DNA of 13,313 nucleotides from Flavobacteriales bacterium (GTDB lineage: Bacteria; Bacteroidota; Bacteroidia; Flavobacteriales; UBA7312): contig PKDP01000062.1 in the NCBI GenBank assembly GCA_002862585.1, forward strand, positions 1-13,313. Reading direction: 5' to 3'. The notes under the pieces are model-generated. The model did not search any database, was not told where the DNA came from, and was given only the letters and a program-made list of their open reading frames with translations. Shown here piece after piece: positions 1-6,847 of this stretch. Position 1 is the first letter of the stretch; each line of letters begins with the position of its first letter. The translations under genes were made by a program, and so were the position numbers.

Positions 1-1041
1 TTCTCCTTTTTTGTTTTTTACCAGTTTTCGCTGATTGGCGACTATACCTACTGACCAGCCATCAATTCTGGCGTAACCACATAATATAGTTTCACCATAT
101 CCTTTTTTATACTCTTGAAATTTTGAGTCGTCAACTAGATGTTCTATTATTTCAATAGTATTGTAAGATTTCTCTCTACTATCAGGTAATATACGTATTA
201 CGTCCTCACTATTTTTTTGTGGCTCTACTGGTTCTTCTCTGTTGAAGCCCGCTTTTTCAAAGTACCCAATTTTATCTACAATTTCTTGGATACTTTTTAG
301 GCAGTCTTTATCGTTTTCCGATTTATAATCTGTAACTCCTGAAATTTCACAATGGGTTTCTGCGCCGCCAAGGGTTTCGTTATCAATATCCTCTCCAATG
401 GCAGCTTTTACCAAATAACTCCCAGCTAAAAATATAGTGCCTGTTTTATTGACTATTAATGCCTCGTCACTCATTATTGGCAAATATGCACCGCCGGCTA
501 CACATGAACCCATTACTGCCGAAATTTGAGTAATCCCCATTGATGACATTTTAGCATTATTTCTAAATATTCTACCAAAATGTTCCCTGTCTGGAAATAT
601 TTCGTCTTGTAGTGGAAGAAAAACTCCAGCACTATCTACTAGATAAATAATGGGAATTTTGTTTTCCATCGCAATTTCTTGAGCTCTTAAATTTTTCTTG
701 GCTGTGATTGGAAACCATGCTCCAGCTTTAACTGTTGCATCGTTGGCAACTATCACGCATAGTTTTTTACTTACATAGCCTAAAACTACTACTACACCTC
801 CAGAAGGGCATCCTCCATATTCTTCATACATACCTTCTCCTACAAATGAGCCTATTTCAACAGTATCGGATTCGTCATCTACTAAAAAATCAATTCTTTC
901 TCGTGCTGTAAGTTTGCCCTGTTTGTGTTGTTTTTCTATTTTTTCTTTCCCACCACCTATCCTGATTTTATTTAGCTTCTGATTCATTTCTGAAATCATG
1001 AGTTTCATTTTATCTTCATTTTTGTTTAATTCTAAGTTCAT
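1..1041 (-). CDS. Acyl-CoA carboxylase carboxyltransferase (beta) subunit, 5' part only
   Basis: This is the first 347 residues of a biotin-dependent carboxyltransferase subunit; the gene leaves the window at base 1, and the family is usually about 510-540 residues. Such proteins move a carboxyl group from carboxybiotin to an acyl-CoA (propionyl-, methylcrotonyl- or a related CoA) in the cytoplasm, with a separate biotin carboxylase/carrier subunit. Visible family marks are GGGKEKIEKQHKQGKLTARERI (residues 29-50), GGCPSGG (76-82), the FLPLQDEIFPDREHFGRIF block (141-159), GSCVAGGAYLP (178-188), which forms the crotonase-fold oxyanion site, and VGIVANQRKLVKNKKGE at the cut end. The QDEIFPDREHFGRIF block resembles methylcrotonyl-CoA carboxylase subunits, but the substrate cannot be fixed from half a protein. 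The ATG at 1039-1041 is the natural start: it precedes the conserved N-terminus by a normal distance and lies 18 bases after the WbqC-like stop. It could be the last gene of the upstream operon or have its own control. Confidence 0.93.
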   Translation of the reverse strand, partial: MNLELNKNEDKMKLMISEMNQKLNKIRIGGGKEKIEKQHKQGKLTARERIDFLVDDESDTVEIGSFVGEGMYEEYGGCPSGGVVVVLGYVSKKLCVIVANDATVKAGAWFPITAKKNLRAQEIAMENKIPIIYLVDSAGVFLPLQDEIFPDREHFGRIFRNNAKMSSMGITQISAVMGSCVAGGAYLPIMSDEALIVNKTGTIFLAGSYLVKAAIGEDIDNETLGGAETHCEISGVTDYKSENDKDCLKSIQEIVDKIGYFEKAGFNREEPVEPQKNSEDVIRILPDSREKSYNTIEIIEHLVDDSKFQEYKKGYGETILCGYARIDGWSVGIVANQRKLVKNKKGE

Positions 1042-1044
1042 ATA

Positions 1045-1058
1045 AACTAAATTTAGTT
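1045..1058. repeat. Perfect 14-bp palindrome in the gap before the carboxylase gene
   Basis: AACTAAATTTAGTT is a perfect inverted repeat without a spacer. It fills almost all of the 18 bases between the WbqC-like stop codon and the carboxylase start codon. It could be an operator for a dimeric regulator or part of a translation-start leader. It is too weak and too A+T-rich for an intrinsic terminator, and no T run follows it. A palindrome of this length can arise by chance in such A+T-rich DNA, so its function is open. Confidence 0.4.
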
Positions 1059-1059
1059 A

Positions 1060-1668
1060 TTATAATTTTAATGATTCTAGATAGTGTTTTGAATTGTTTC
1101 CTTCGTTAAAAAGTAAGTCTAAAATACTTAGGTTTGAGATAAAGCCGTGCTTATTTTCAAAAACTTGAATGTATCGAGGAAATTCAATGGTATTGAATTT
1201 ATGATTTCTTAGGTCATTTTGCTCTGTTTCCTTTGAATAGGCTTTGGTAAATTTAAAATCATTTGAAATGCCAATTTTTATTGAAATGAAGCTTAACATT
1301 TCTATGTTAAGGTCAACTAAGTTTGTGTATTTTTTATACAATACGCTTTTCATCTCGTCTTCATAATACTCAAAAAAAGGGGAGGAGCGGTATGAGCTCA
1401 TTAAACTTTGCCAATGTTCTTTTTGCCACCTATGGTCGTAGTTTATTTTGATATCTTTCAAAGCTGTTTTAGAGCTGCTTTTTCTTGTTTTGGGAACTGC
1501 CAGGAGTAGTTTCCCATTTGCTCCGTAAATCGCACAGCGGCTTCTAATTGTTTGTTTAATATAGTATTCATGGAGTTCAATAGCGCAATCAAACTGATGC
1601 AAATATGCATAGTATTCAATTGGAGCCATGTAGCTACATGGTAGTAGGTATTGTTTAGTGGATAGCAT
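1060..1668 (-). CDS. WbqC-like family protein
   Basis: A 202-residue soluble protein without signal peptide or membrane segment. It matches the WbqC-like family by the N-terminal YLLPCSYMAPIEYY (residues 7-20), the central WQKEHWQSLMSSYRSSPFFEYY (81-102) with its W..EHW...L...Y..SPFF pattern, and the C-terminal YIQVF (166-170) and GFISNLSILDLLFNEG (175-190). The family is named after a gene in O-antigen clusters, but its biochemical role is not established, so I assign none. Its ATG lies inside the end of lepB (14-base overlap), which suggests translational coupling to the signal peptidase. This start keeps the whole conserved N-terminus, and the next Met (residue 14) would remove part of it. 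Family membership is fairly sure; function is unknown. Confidence 0.88.
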   Translation of the reverse strand: MLSTKQYLLPCSYMAPIEYYAYLHQFDCAIELHEYYIKQTIRSRCAIYGANGKLLLAVPKTRKSSSKTALKDIKINYDHRWQKEHWQSLMSSYRSSPFFEYYEDEMKSVLYKKYTNLVDLNIEMLSFISIKIGISNDFKFTKAYSKETEQNDLRNHKFNTIEFPRYIQVFENKHGFISNLSILDLLFNEGNNSKHYLESLKL

Positions 1669-2932
1669 TAAATAATCTATTCCATCTTATTTTATTTATT
1701 CCATTTTTGTTTTTGTCCCAGCTCATCCAAATAAATAATGCTTTTCCAACAACGTGGTCTTCGGGAACAAATCCCCAATATCTTGAATCTAATGAATTGT
1801 GCCTGTTGTCACCCATCATCCAATAGTAATCCATTTTAAATGTATAGGTTGAAGCCAGCTTATCATTGATGTATATTTCACCATCAATAATCTCTAATTT
1901 ATTGTTTTCGTAGGTTTCAATAATTCTTTTGTAAAGCTCTACGTTGTCCGCACTTATATCAACTTGACTTCCTGCTTGTGGAATTTTTATGGGTCCGAAA
2001 TTATCCAGATTCCAATTAAAATTATCTTCTGGGAATATTAGTTCAGGTGAATTTACTTTTACTCCTTTGTCAATAACTATTTTCTCTACTTTTTTCACAT
2101 AGGTAAAGCGTTTGATTGCTGCTAAACTTTCATCGTTAAGTATGAGTTCGTAGTCGCCATTTCTAGAAAGTATTTGCCCTTCATAAATATTGTATTTGTT
2201 TAGGGTTCTTTCACTAAAAAGTGTACCATCTGTTTTGACAAAATATCGGAATTGATTCCTCATTTTTTTTGTAATAGTCTGAGGCTCTCCGTTTACATAT
2301 AAATCGGTGTTTTTAATTTCTATGACATCGCCAGGGATGCCTACGCACCTTTTTATATAGTTTTCTTTTTTGTCAATAGGCCTTTCAGGATGAAGGGCGT
2401 CATCTGCGGGGTAATTGAATACGACGCAATCGTTTCGTTCCACATCTCCTAAGCCTTTCATTCTGTAGTGATTTAGTTGTATCCATTTTAGATATGCGGG
2501 GGTCTTTTTTGTGAATGGTAGCGTATGGTGAACCAATGGAAAGGCAATTGGTGTCATTGGTACTCTAGGCCCGTAGCTTACTTTACTTACAAAAAGAAAG
2601 TCGCCAATGAGTAGTGATTTTTCCATTGAAGAGGTAGGAATTGTATAGGCTTCAATTAAAAATGTCCTTAAAATTGTAGCTGCAACAACAGCAAACAAGA
2701 TGGCGTTGAACCAACTTTTAATTTCACTTTTTTCTTTCTTCTTTTTCTTTTCTTTCTTTTTCCAAAATTGCCAGTTGATGGTTTCCCAAAATAAAACATC
2801 ACCTACTATAAGTGGGAAAAAATAAAGCCATTCACCATCAATTAGGTAAACGAACAAAGACCAAAGGATAGTAAATAGTATGAATATTACTACTTTGAAT
2901 GATTTGCCCAATAATTCTTTTAATTTTTTCAT
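1655..2932 (-). CDS. lepB: Signal peptidase I
   Basis: This membrane-bound serine protease of the Ser-Lys dyad type removes signal peptides from exported proteins at the outer face of the inner membrane. Hydrophobic segments lie at about 13-31, 35-56 and 76-94, with a Lys/Glu-rich cytoplasmic loop (58-70) between the second and third. The catalytic Ser is S102 in PTSSM (99-103), the general-base Lys is K194 in YIKRCVGIPGD (192-202), and MGDNR is at 373-377, followed by NSLDSRYWGFVP (379-390). The protein has 425 residues against 324 in E. coli. The extra length is a roughly 165-residue stretch between the lysine box and MGDNR, which is usual for Bacteroidota enzymes. It sits 7 bases after dapB and overlaps the WbqC-like gene by 14 bases, so it belongs to the parAB-led operon. 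Both catalytic residues are present and the enzyme should be active. Confidence 0.97.
   Translation of the reverse strand: MKKLKELLGKSFKVVIFILFTILWSLFVYLIDGEWLYFFPLIVGDVLFWETINWQFWKKKEKKKKKEKSEIKSWFNAILFAVVAATILRTFLIEAYTIPTSSMEKSLLIGDFLFVSKVSYGPRVPMTPIAFPLVHHTLPFTKKTPAYLKWIQLNHYRMKGLGDVERNDCVVFNYPADDALHPERPIDKKENYIKRCVGIPGDVIEIKNTDLYVNGEPQTITKKMRNQFRYFVKTDGTLFSERTLNKYNIYEGQILSRNGDYELILNDESLAAIKRFTYVKKVEKIVIDKGVKVNSPELIFPEDNFNWNLDNFGPIKIPQAGSQVDISADNVELYKRIIETYENNKLEIIDGEIYINDKLASTYTFKMDYYWMMGDNRHNSLDSRYWGFVPEDHVVGKALFIWMSWDKNKNGINKIRWNRLFNAIH
2727..2763 (-). other. 37-base uninterrupted purine tract within lepB
   Basis: The coding (minus) strand contains only A and G over these bases. It encodes the Lys/Glu-rich loop of the signal peptidase between its second and third hydrophobic segments. 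Because the reading frame continues intact and the charge suits a cytoplasmic loop, protein composition is the simplest explanation. Such a run is also prone to replication slippage or sequencing error. Confidence 0.8.
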
Positions 2933-2939
2933 AGTAATT

Positions 2940-3599
2940 CTAAAGTTTTAATACGTCTGACATTTTAAATATTCCCTTTTTATTGACTATCCATTCGGCT
3001 GCTATAAGTGCTCCTTTCGCAAATCCATTTCTGTTGTGTGCTTCGTGTGATATAGAAATAGTATCAATATCAGAGGTGTACTCCACAAAATGAGTGCCAG
3101 GAACACCTTCTATACGTTCACTGTCAATGGGCGTATTTTTATCTATTTGTGATTGCAAACTAAGAGCTGTTCCACTAGGGGCATCTAACTTTTCAGTGTG
3201 GTGAATTTCTCTTATGTGAGTTTTGTATTGTGGATGAGAGTCCAATATACTTTTTAATTTTTTATTCAATTCAAAAAAGAGATTTACTCCTACACTAAAG
3301 TTTGAAGCGTATAAAAAAGCAGTATTGTTTTTTGTTGTAAGCTTGTTGATATCTTCCATTTTATCTAACCATCCAGTTGTTCCGCTAACTACTGGTATTC
3401 CTTGAGTAAGGGTAGTAAATATATTTTTGAAAGCTGTTGTTGGCGTGCTAAAATCAATGGCTACATCTACCTTTGAAAAGTCGATATCGTCAACGCTATG
3501 TTTTGAATTTGCAATGTAGATTATAGAGTGACCGCTTTGAGTTGCAATTTCTTCAATGAGTTGTCCCATCTTTCCGTATCCAAGTAGAGCAATATTCAT
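2940..3599 (-). CDS. dapB: 4-hydroxy-tetrahydrodipicolinate reductase
   Basis: DapB reduces 4-hydroxy-tetrahydrodipicolinate with NAD(P)H in the lysine and meso-diaminopimelate pathway, supplying peptidoglycan cross-link residues. The nucleotide-binding glycine motif is GYGKMG (7-12). SGTTGW (72-77) and SNFSVGVN (99-106) are family blocks, and the active-site signature HHTEKLDAPSGTA spans 133-145, giving H133/H134 and K137 as the catalytic equivalents of the E. coli His-His-x3-Lys. The C-terminal FAKGALIAAEWI (193-204) is also typical. At 219 residues it is shorter than the 273-residue E. coli enzyme but within what I expect for this phylum. I see no obvious acidic residue right after the second strand (around N31-K33), so cofactor preference cannot be read off with confidence. 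It lies 10 bases after the DUF5683 gene and 7 bases before lepB. Confidence 0.96.
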   Translation of the reverse strand: MNIALLGYGKMGQLIEEIATQSGHSIIYIANSKHSVDDIDFSKVDVAIDFSTPTTAFKNIFTTLTQGIPVVSGTTGWLDKMEDINKLTTKNNTAFLYASNFSVGVNLFFELNKKLKSILDSHPQYKTHIREIHHTEKLDAPSGTALSLQSQIDKNTPIDSERIEGVPGTHFVEYTSDIDTISISHEAHNRNGFAKGALIAAEWIVNKKGIFKMSDVLKL

Positions 3600-3609
3600 G
3601 TCCTCAAAG

Positions 3610-4122
3610 TTAAAAATTCATTTTTAATGACAAGGAGGTATTCTTCCCATGTGGAGTATTTATAAATGAAGGGGCATAAGATACGGTTAGCTCATCACTT
3701 ACATCAAAGTCTAAAAGATGGGCATCTACGCTGGCATCAACAATATTTAATAAATAAATGGCTGCTGTGATTATATAGGAAACATCTCTATTTCTTTCGT
3801 AATAATCCATTATTGTAATGAGTTGACTGTTGTTATAGAGTTCTGAATAATCGTCTGCCTCACCGTTTAGCCTTTGTAAATAAGCGTTTTTATATGTGGT
3901 GTATTTGTTTTGATTTTCATTAATGAAATAGATACTTGTTGCTAGAGAAGCATATATGATTGGAACTTTCCAATACTTTTTGTTATATACTTGTCCAGCA
4001 CCAGGAATAATTGTTGAAAGAACTGATGCTTTATGTGCAGAATGAATTTTTGGACTCTCTGATTTTTGAGCCATGCAGTTTATCGACAAAAACAAACAGA
4101 TATATAAGTTGACAGCTTTCAA
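3610..4122 (-). CDS. DUF5683 domain protein, exported or membrane
   Basis: A 170-residue protein of unknown function. Residues 1-18 form a hydrophobic signal sequence with a plausible cleavage after CMA, just before Q19. The DUF5683 core starts at ASVLSTIIPGAGQVYNKKYWK (32-52), where the SxxxPGxGQxYN pattern is diagnostic, and continues with a hydrophobic segment (53-67), YYERNRDVS (107-115) and IVDASVDAHLLDFDVSDEL (127-145). The chain ends in alternating hydrophobic residues with a terminal Phe, as in many outer-membrane-associated proteins, though 170 residues is short for a barrel. Its fixed place between parB (4 bases) and dapB (10 bases) suggests co-expression with segregation and cell-wall genes. 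No biochemical function should be assigned from this. Confidence 0.87.
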   Translation of the reverse strand: MKAVNLYICLFLSINCMAQKSESPKIHSAHKASVLSTIIPGAGQVYNKKYWKVPIIYASLATSIYFINENQNKYTTYKNAYLQRLNGEADDYSELYNNSQLITIMDYYERNRDVSYIITAAIYLLNIVDASVDAHLLDFDVSDELTVSYAPSFINTPHGKNTSLSLKMNF

Positions 4123-4126
4123 TTTT

Positions 4127-5023
4127 TTAGTTTATTTTTTTTATGATTTCATCTAATTCCTCATCAGAGTTGAATTTTATTTCAACTTTTCCCTTTCCAG
4201 ATTTTAAAACTTTGAGTTTCACTTCTTTTCCTAAGCAGTGAGATAAATCATTTGATATTTTTTGATGTTCAAATGTTGGAATTGATTTTGTACGATTTCT
4301 ACTTGTCTTAGTATAATTTGTATTGCCAAAATCTTTTACTATTTGCTCGATTTCTCGCACTGTAAACTTGTTTGAAACGGCATCTCTAAAGATGTTCATT
4401 TGAGTTTCAGTGTTGTTTACATTGATAAGAGCTCTTGCATGTCCCATGCTTATGTCTTCTTTTTTTAATGCTGACAATATTTCAGCGGGTAGTTTTAGCA
4501 GTCTAAGGTAGTTTGTTATGGTAGATCTTTTTTTACCTACTCTTTCACTCATTTTTTCTTGGGTGAGTTTACATTCATCAATTAGTCTTTGATAGCTCAA
4601 AGCTACTTCTACAGGATTTAATTGCTCTCTTTGAATATTTTCGACCAATGCCATTTCTAGCATTTCTTGGTCGTTTGCTATTCTTATGTACACAGGTATG
4701 CTGTTTAAACCAGCAATTTGAGTTGCTCTAAATCGTCTTTCTCCGGAAATGAGTTGGAACATATCGTAACCAAGTTTTCTTACAGTAATGGGTTGAATTA
4801 CTCCAAGTTCCTTAATAGAAATCGCTAATTCTTGTAGTGCATCTTCATCGAAGTCAGTTCTTGGCTGAAAGGGGTTTACTTCAATTTTATCTAATGGAAG
4901 TTCTGAAATTGACCCAACAATTTTTGTTGAGTTTTCAATTGATTCGGCACTTGTGATGTCAGTATCAGGATTCTTCAATAGTGCCGATAAGCCTTTTCCT
5001 AATGCTCTTTTCTTTTCTGCCAT
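4127..5023 (-). CDS. parB: Chromosome-partitioning protein ParB
   Basis: ParB binds centromere-like parS sites, spreads as a CTP-dependent clamp and drives origin segregation with ParA. Residues 5-16 (KRALGKGLSALL) match the N-terminal ParA-stimulating peptide. The CTP-binding nuclease-like domain runs from about 40 to 135, with NPFQPRTDF (50-58), GERRFRA (94-100) and ENIQR (128-132). The helix-turn-helix region is at about 153-177, followed by ISMGHARAL (191-199), and a short basic C-terminal dimerisation domain fills about 245-298. At 298 residues the length is normal. It begins 4 bases after parA. No parS-like site (a palindrome around CACGTG) was found in the window, so the sites must lie elsewhere. 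Confidence 0.97.
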   Translation of the reverse strand: MAEKKRALGKGLSALLKNPDTDITSAESIENSTKIVGSISELPLDKIEVNPFQPRTDFDEDALQELAISIKELGVIQPITVRKLGYDMFQLISGERRFRATQIAGLNSIPVYIRIANDQEMLEMALVENIQREQLNPVEVALSYQRLIDECKLTQEKMSERVGKKRSTITNYLRLLKLPAEILSALKKEDISMGHARALINVNNTETQMNIFRDAVSNKFTVREIEQIVKDFGNTNYTKTSRNRTKSIPTFEHQKISNDLSHCLGKEVKLKVLKSGKGKVEIKFNSDEELDEIIKKIN

Positions 5024-5027
5024 TTCT

Positions 5028-5813
5028 TTAGATTCTTTCTAATGATTTTTGATTATTCTTTTCAAGAATTTCCTTGGCAAGATTTAAATAGTTTATTGCA
5101 CCTTTACTACTGGCATCATGCATTATTATAGTCTCGCCAAAGCTAGGGGCTTCGCTTAGTCTTACATTTCGTTGTATGATCGTATCAAATACCATTTCTT
5201 GAAAATGTGTTTTTACTTCTTCAACAACCTGATTAGAAAGCCTCAAGCGAGTGTCGTACATGGTTAGTAGTAGGCCTTCAATATCAAGTTCTTTATTTAA
5301 ACGACTTTGTACAATTTTGATTGTATTCAATAATTTTCCTAAACCTTCAAGAGCAAAGTACTCACATTGAATAGGTATAATTATTGAGTCAGCAGCAGTA
5401 AGTGCATTAGTTGTAACTATTCCTAGTGAGGGAGCGCAGTCAATAAATATATAATCGTATTGTCCTTTTATCTTATCAATCATTTTCTTTATGATGTATT
5501 CTCTATTGGGTTGATTGATGAGTTCTAATTCTGCTCCAACTAAATCAATATTTGCGGGTAGTAAGTCTAGGTTAGGACTTTTAGTCTTTACAATTACATC
5601 ATTGGGATTTATATCATCAACAAGACATTCGTAAAGGCCGTTTTTTACGTCTCTAGGATCAAAGCCAACTCCCGAAGTTGAATTTGCTTGTGGATCAGCA
5701 TCAATTAGTAAAACTTTCTTTTCGAGCACTCCCATACATGCCGCCAAATTTATGGCTGATGTGGTTTTTCCAACTCCTCCTTTCTGATTTGCAATTACAA
5801 TTGTTTTGTTCAT
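5028..5813 (-). CDS. parA: Chromosome-partitioning ATPase ParA (Soj type)
   Basis: A Walker-type ATPase that binds the nucleoid nonspecifically in its ATP dimer form and is released by ParB-parS complexes, moving replicated origins apart. The deviant Walker A motif KGGVGKTT (11-18) includes the signature lysine K11. IDADPQANST (37-46) is the A' region, FIDCAPS (123-129) is Walker B, and PIQCEYFALEGLG (147-159) is a family block. It has 261 residues and lacks the N-terminal DNA-binding extension of plasmid type Ia ParA, so it is a chromosomal Soj-like protein. It is the first gene of the minus-strand operon, with a -7-like element 96 bases upstream of its start codon. Confidence 0.97.
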   Translation of the reverse strand: MNKTIVIANQKGGVGKTTSAINLAACMGVLEKKVLLIDADPQANSTSGVGFDPRDVKNGLYECLVDDINPNDVIVKTKSPNLDLLPANIDLVGAELELINQPNREYIIKKMIDKIKGQYDYIFIDCAPSLGIVTTNALTAADSIIIPIQCEYFALEGLGKLLNTIKIVQSRLNKELDIEGLLLTMYDTRLRLSNQVVEEVKTHFQEMVFDTIIQRNVRLSEAPSFGETIIMHDASSKGAINYLNLAKEILEKNNQKSLERI

Positions 5814-5908
5814 AGTTGTTGTAATGTTTGATTAAATAGCTTTTTAAGGAATAGTTAGCTTTTAATTGTTCAGTAAAAACATAACTATTTTGATTATATT
5901 TATACGTT

Positions 5909-5916
5909 CAAAAGTA
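5909..5916 (-). promoter_or_regulatory. Probable -7 element for the parA-parB operon
   Basis: On the minus strand these bases read TACTTTTG, an exact match to the Bacteroidota -7 consensus TAnnTTTG. This implies a transcription start near 5902 and a leader of about 90 bases before parA. No clear TTG/TTTG is found 19-21 bases upstream, so the -33 element is weak or absent. The match is suggestive rather than decisive, since an 8-mer of this degeneracy occurs several times per 10 kb by chance. Confidence 0.45.
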
Positions 5917-5958
5917 GCTTATTTTGTCGACTGATTAAGAAGAAAAAAGGCTGTTTTT

Positions 5959-5982
5959 TTAACATTTATTGAAAAATGTTAA
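5959..5982. repeat. Inverted repeat in the parA/DoxX-like divergent spacer
   Basis: TTAACATTT and AAATGTTAA are perfect 9-base arms around a 6-base centre. The repeat lies 29 bases before the DoxX-like start codon and 43 bases beyond the parA -7 element, so it could be an operator for either gene. It has no G+C-rich stem, and the T run precedes rather than follows it, so it is not an intrinsic terminator for plus-strand transcription. Confidence 0.45.
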
Positions 5983-6011
5983 TAGCTATTAATTAAAAAT
6001 ATTCTCTTCAA

Positions 6012-6443
6012 ATGATTTCATCAAATTTGTTTTTAAATAATTTAGAAATTCAAGATAATGTCCTAATTGTTACACAGATTTTAACCACTATGTTTTTAGC
6101 TATTCTGTTTATACAATCTGGAATAGACAAGGTAATCGATAAGGAAGGAAATTTAAGTTGGTTAAAGAGTCATTTTTCAAACTCACCCTTAAAAAACTCT
6201 GTTCCTTTTTTATTATTTACAGTTACAGCAATTGAATTATTAGCTGGTTTTGGAAATCTAATAGGTGCTTTTTATATACTATTTATGGATAACACCGCCA
6301 TAGCTTTTTTAGGTGCTTTACTTTCCTCGATAAGCTTGATTATGCTGTTTTTTGGGCAAAGAATAGCCAAAGATTACGCAGGTGCTCAATCTCTAGTAAG
6401 TTATTTTATCTTGACTATTGTAACTCTAGTGTTACTATCTTAA
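6012..6443 (+). CDS. DoxX-like four-helix inner-membrane protein
   Basis: A 143-residue, very hydrophobic protein with four predicted membrane helices at about 17-36, 63-90, 95-115 and 124-142. The layout and the segments FIQSGIDKV (33-41), ELLAGFGNLIGAFYI (75-89) and GQRIAKDYAGAQSLV (115-129) fit the DoxX/DoxX-like superfamily. Members are linked in other bacteria to respiratory quinol oxidase or redox-stress complexes, but most, including this one, have no assigned function. It stands alone on the plus strand, divergent from parA and convergent with the PUR-domain gene, with only 6 bases between the stop codons. I see no exact TAnnTTTG promoter on the plus strand upstream. The fold class is likely; the role is unknown. 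Confidence 0.72.
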   Translation: MISSNLFLNNLEIQDNVLIVTQILTTMFLAILFIQSGIDKVIDKEGNLSWLKSHFSNSPLKNSVPFLLFTVTAIELLAGFGNLIGAFYILFMDNTAIAFLGALLSSISLIMLFFGQRIAKDYAGAQSLVSYFILTIVTLVLLS

Positions 6444-6449
6444 TAATGT

Positions 6450-6791
6450 TTAAATATCTTCGAAATTAACGTCAGTAAAGCTTTTTTCTTCTGTCTTAGT
6501 CTCGCTTTTTTCTTCTGATTCAGTAGATATAATATCTAGTCCTTTGTTTTTGATAATGTAGCCTAGAGTATCTGATAAAGCATCTTGAAATTTTTCAAAA
6601 TCCTCTTTATACAAGAAAACTTTATGCTTTTTGAATGAATGATTACCGTTATCGTCAAAAATCTTTTTGCTTTCAGTTATAGTAATGTAGTAATCGTCAG
6701 CTTTTGTAGCCCTAACATCGAAAAAGTAAGTTCTTTTTCCAGCTCTCACTTTATTAGAATAAATTTCTTCTTGGTCTTTGTAGTTTTCCAT
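6450..6791 (-). CDS. DUF3276 PUR-alpha-like nucleic-acid-binding protein
   Basis: A 113-residue protein of the DUF3276 family, which has the PUR (purine-rich element binding) fold. KVRAGKRTYFFDVRATKADD (14-33), YYITITESKK (34-43) and the HKVFLYKEDFEKF (56-68) strand-helix element make up one PUR repeat. An acidic Glu/Ser/Lys-rich tail (about 91-113) follows. PUR-domain proteins bind single-stranded DNA or RNA, and bacterial PUR proteins generally act as dimers; the target here is unknown. The frame is open for 17 further codons upstream, to 6842, but that extension would overlap a strong promoter at 6812-6843 and is not conserved-looking. The ATG at 6789-6791 gives the family's usual MENYKDQEEIYS-like start. 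The gene lies downstream of the ABC exporter on the same strand but has its own promoter. Confidence 0.88.
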   Translation of the reverse strand: MENYKDQEEIYSNKVRAGKRTYFFDVRATKADDYYITITESKKIFDDNGNHSFKKHKVFLYKEDFEKFQDALSDTLGYIIKNKGLDIISTESEEKSETKTEEKSFTDVNFEDI

Positions 6792-6811
6792 ATTTTTAAA
6801 TAATTTGAATT

Positions 6812-6843
6812 CAAATCTATGAATATTAATCAAAGATAACAAA
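6812..6843 (-). promoter_or_regulatory. Bacteroidota-type promoter for the PUR-domain gene
   Basis: On the minus strand TTTG (6840-6843) is followed by 20 bases and then TAGATTTG (6812-6819). This matches the Bacteroidota TTTG / TAnnTTTG promoter with the usual spacing in both elements. Transcription would begin near 6805, only about 14 bases before the ATG at 6791, which excludes the longer upstream frame as the start. It lies in the 56-base gap after the ABC exporter stop codon. Confidence 0.7.
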
Positions 6844-6847
6844 TCAA

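Noticed and set aside
2727..2763. Frameshift or low-quality sequence at the purine run in lepB
   Set aside because: The frame is intact on both sides, with hydrophobic segments before and the catalytic PTSSM after, and a Lys/Glu loop is reasonable here.
5814..6011. Possible parS site near parA
   Set aside because: No CACGTG-centred palindrome is present here or, as far as I could read, elsewhere in the window. The dyad at 5959-5982 is unrelated in sequence.
6792..6842. Longer start for the PUR-domain protein (17 extra residues)
   Set aside because: The extension overlaps the TTTG-N20-TAGATTTG promoter, so the transcript would begin downstream of that ATG. The family-like N-terminus starts at 6791.
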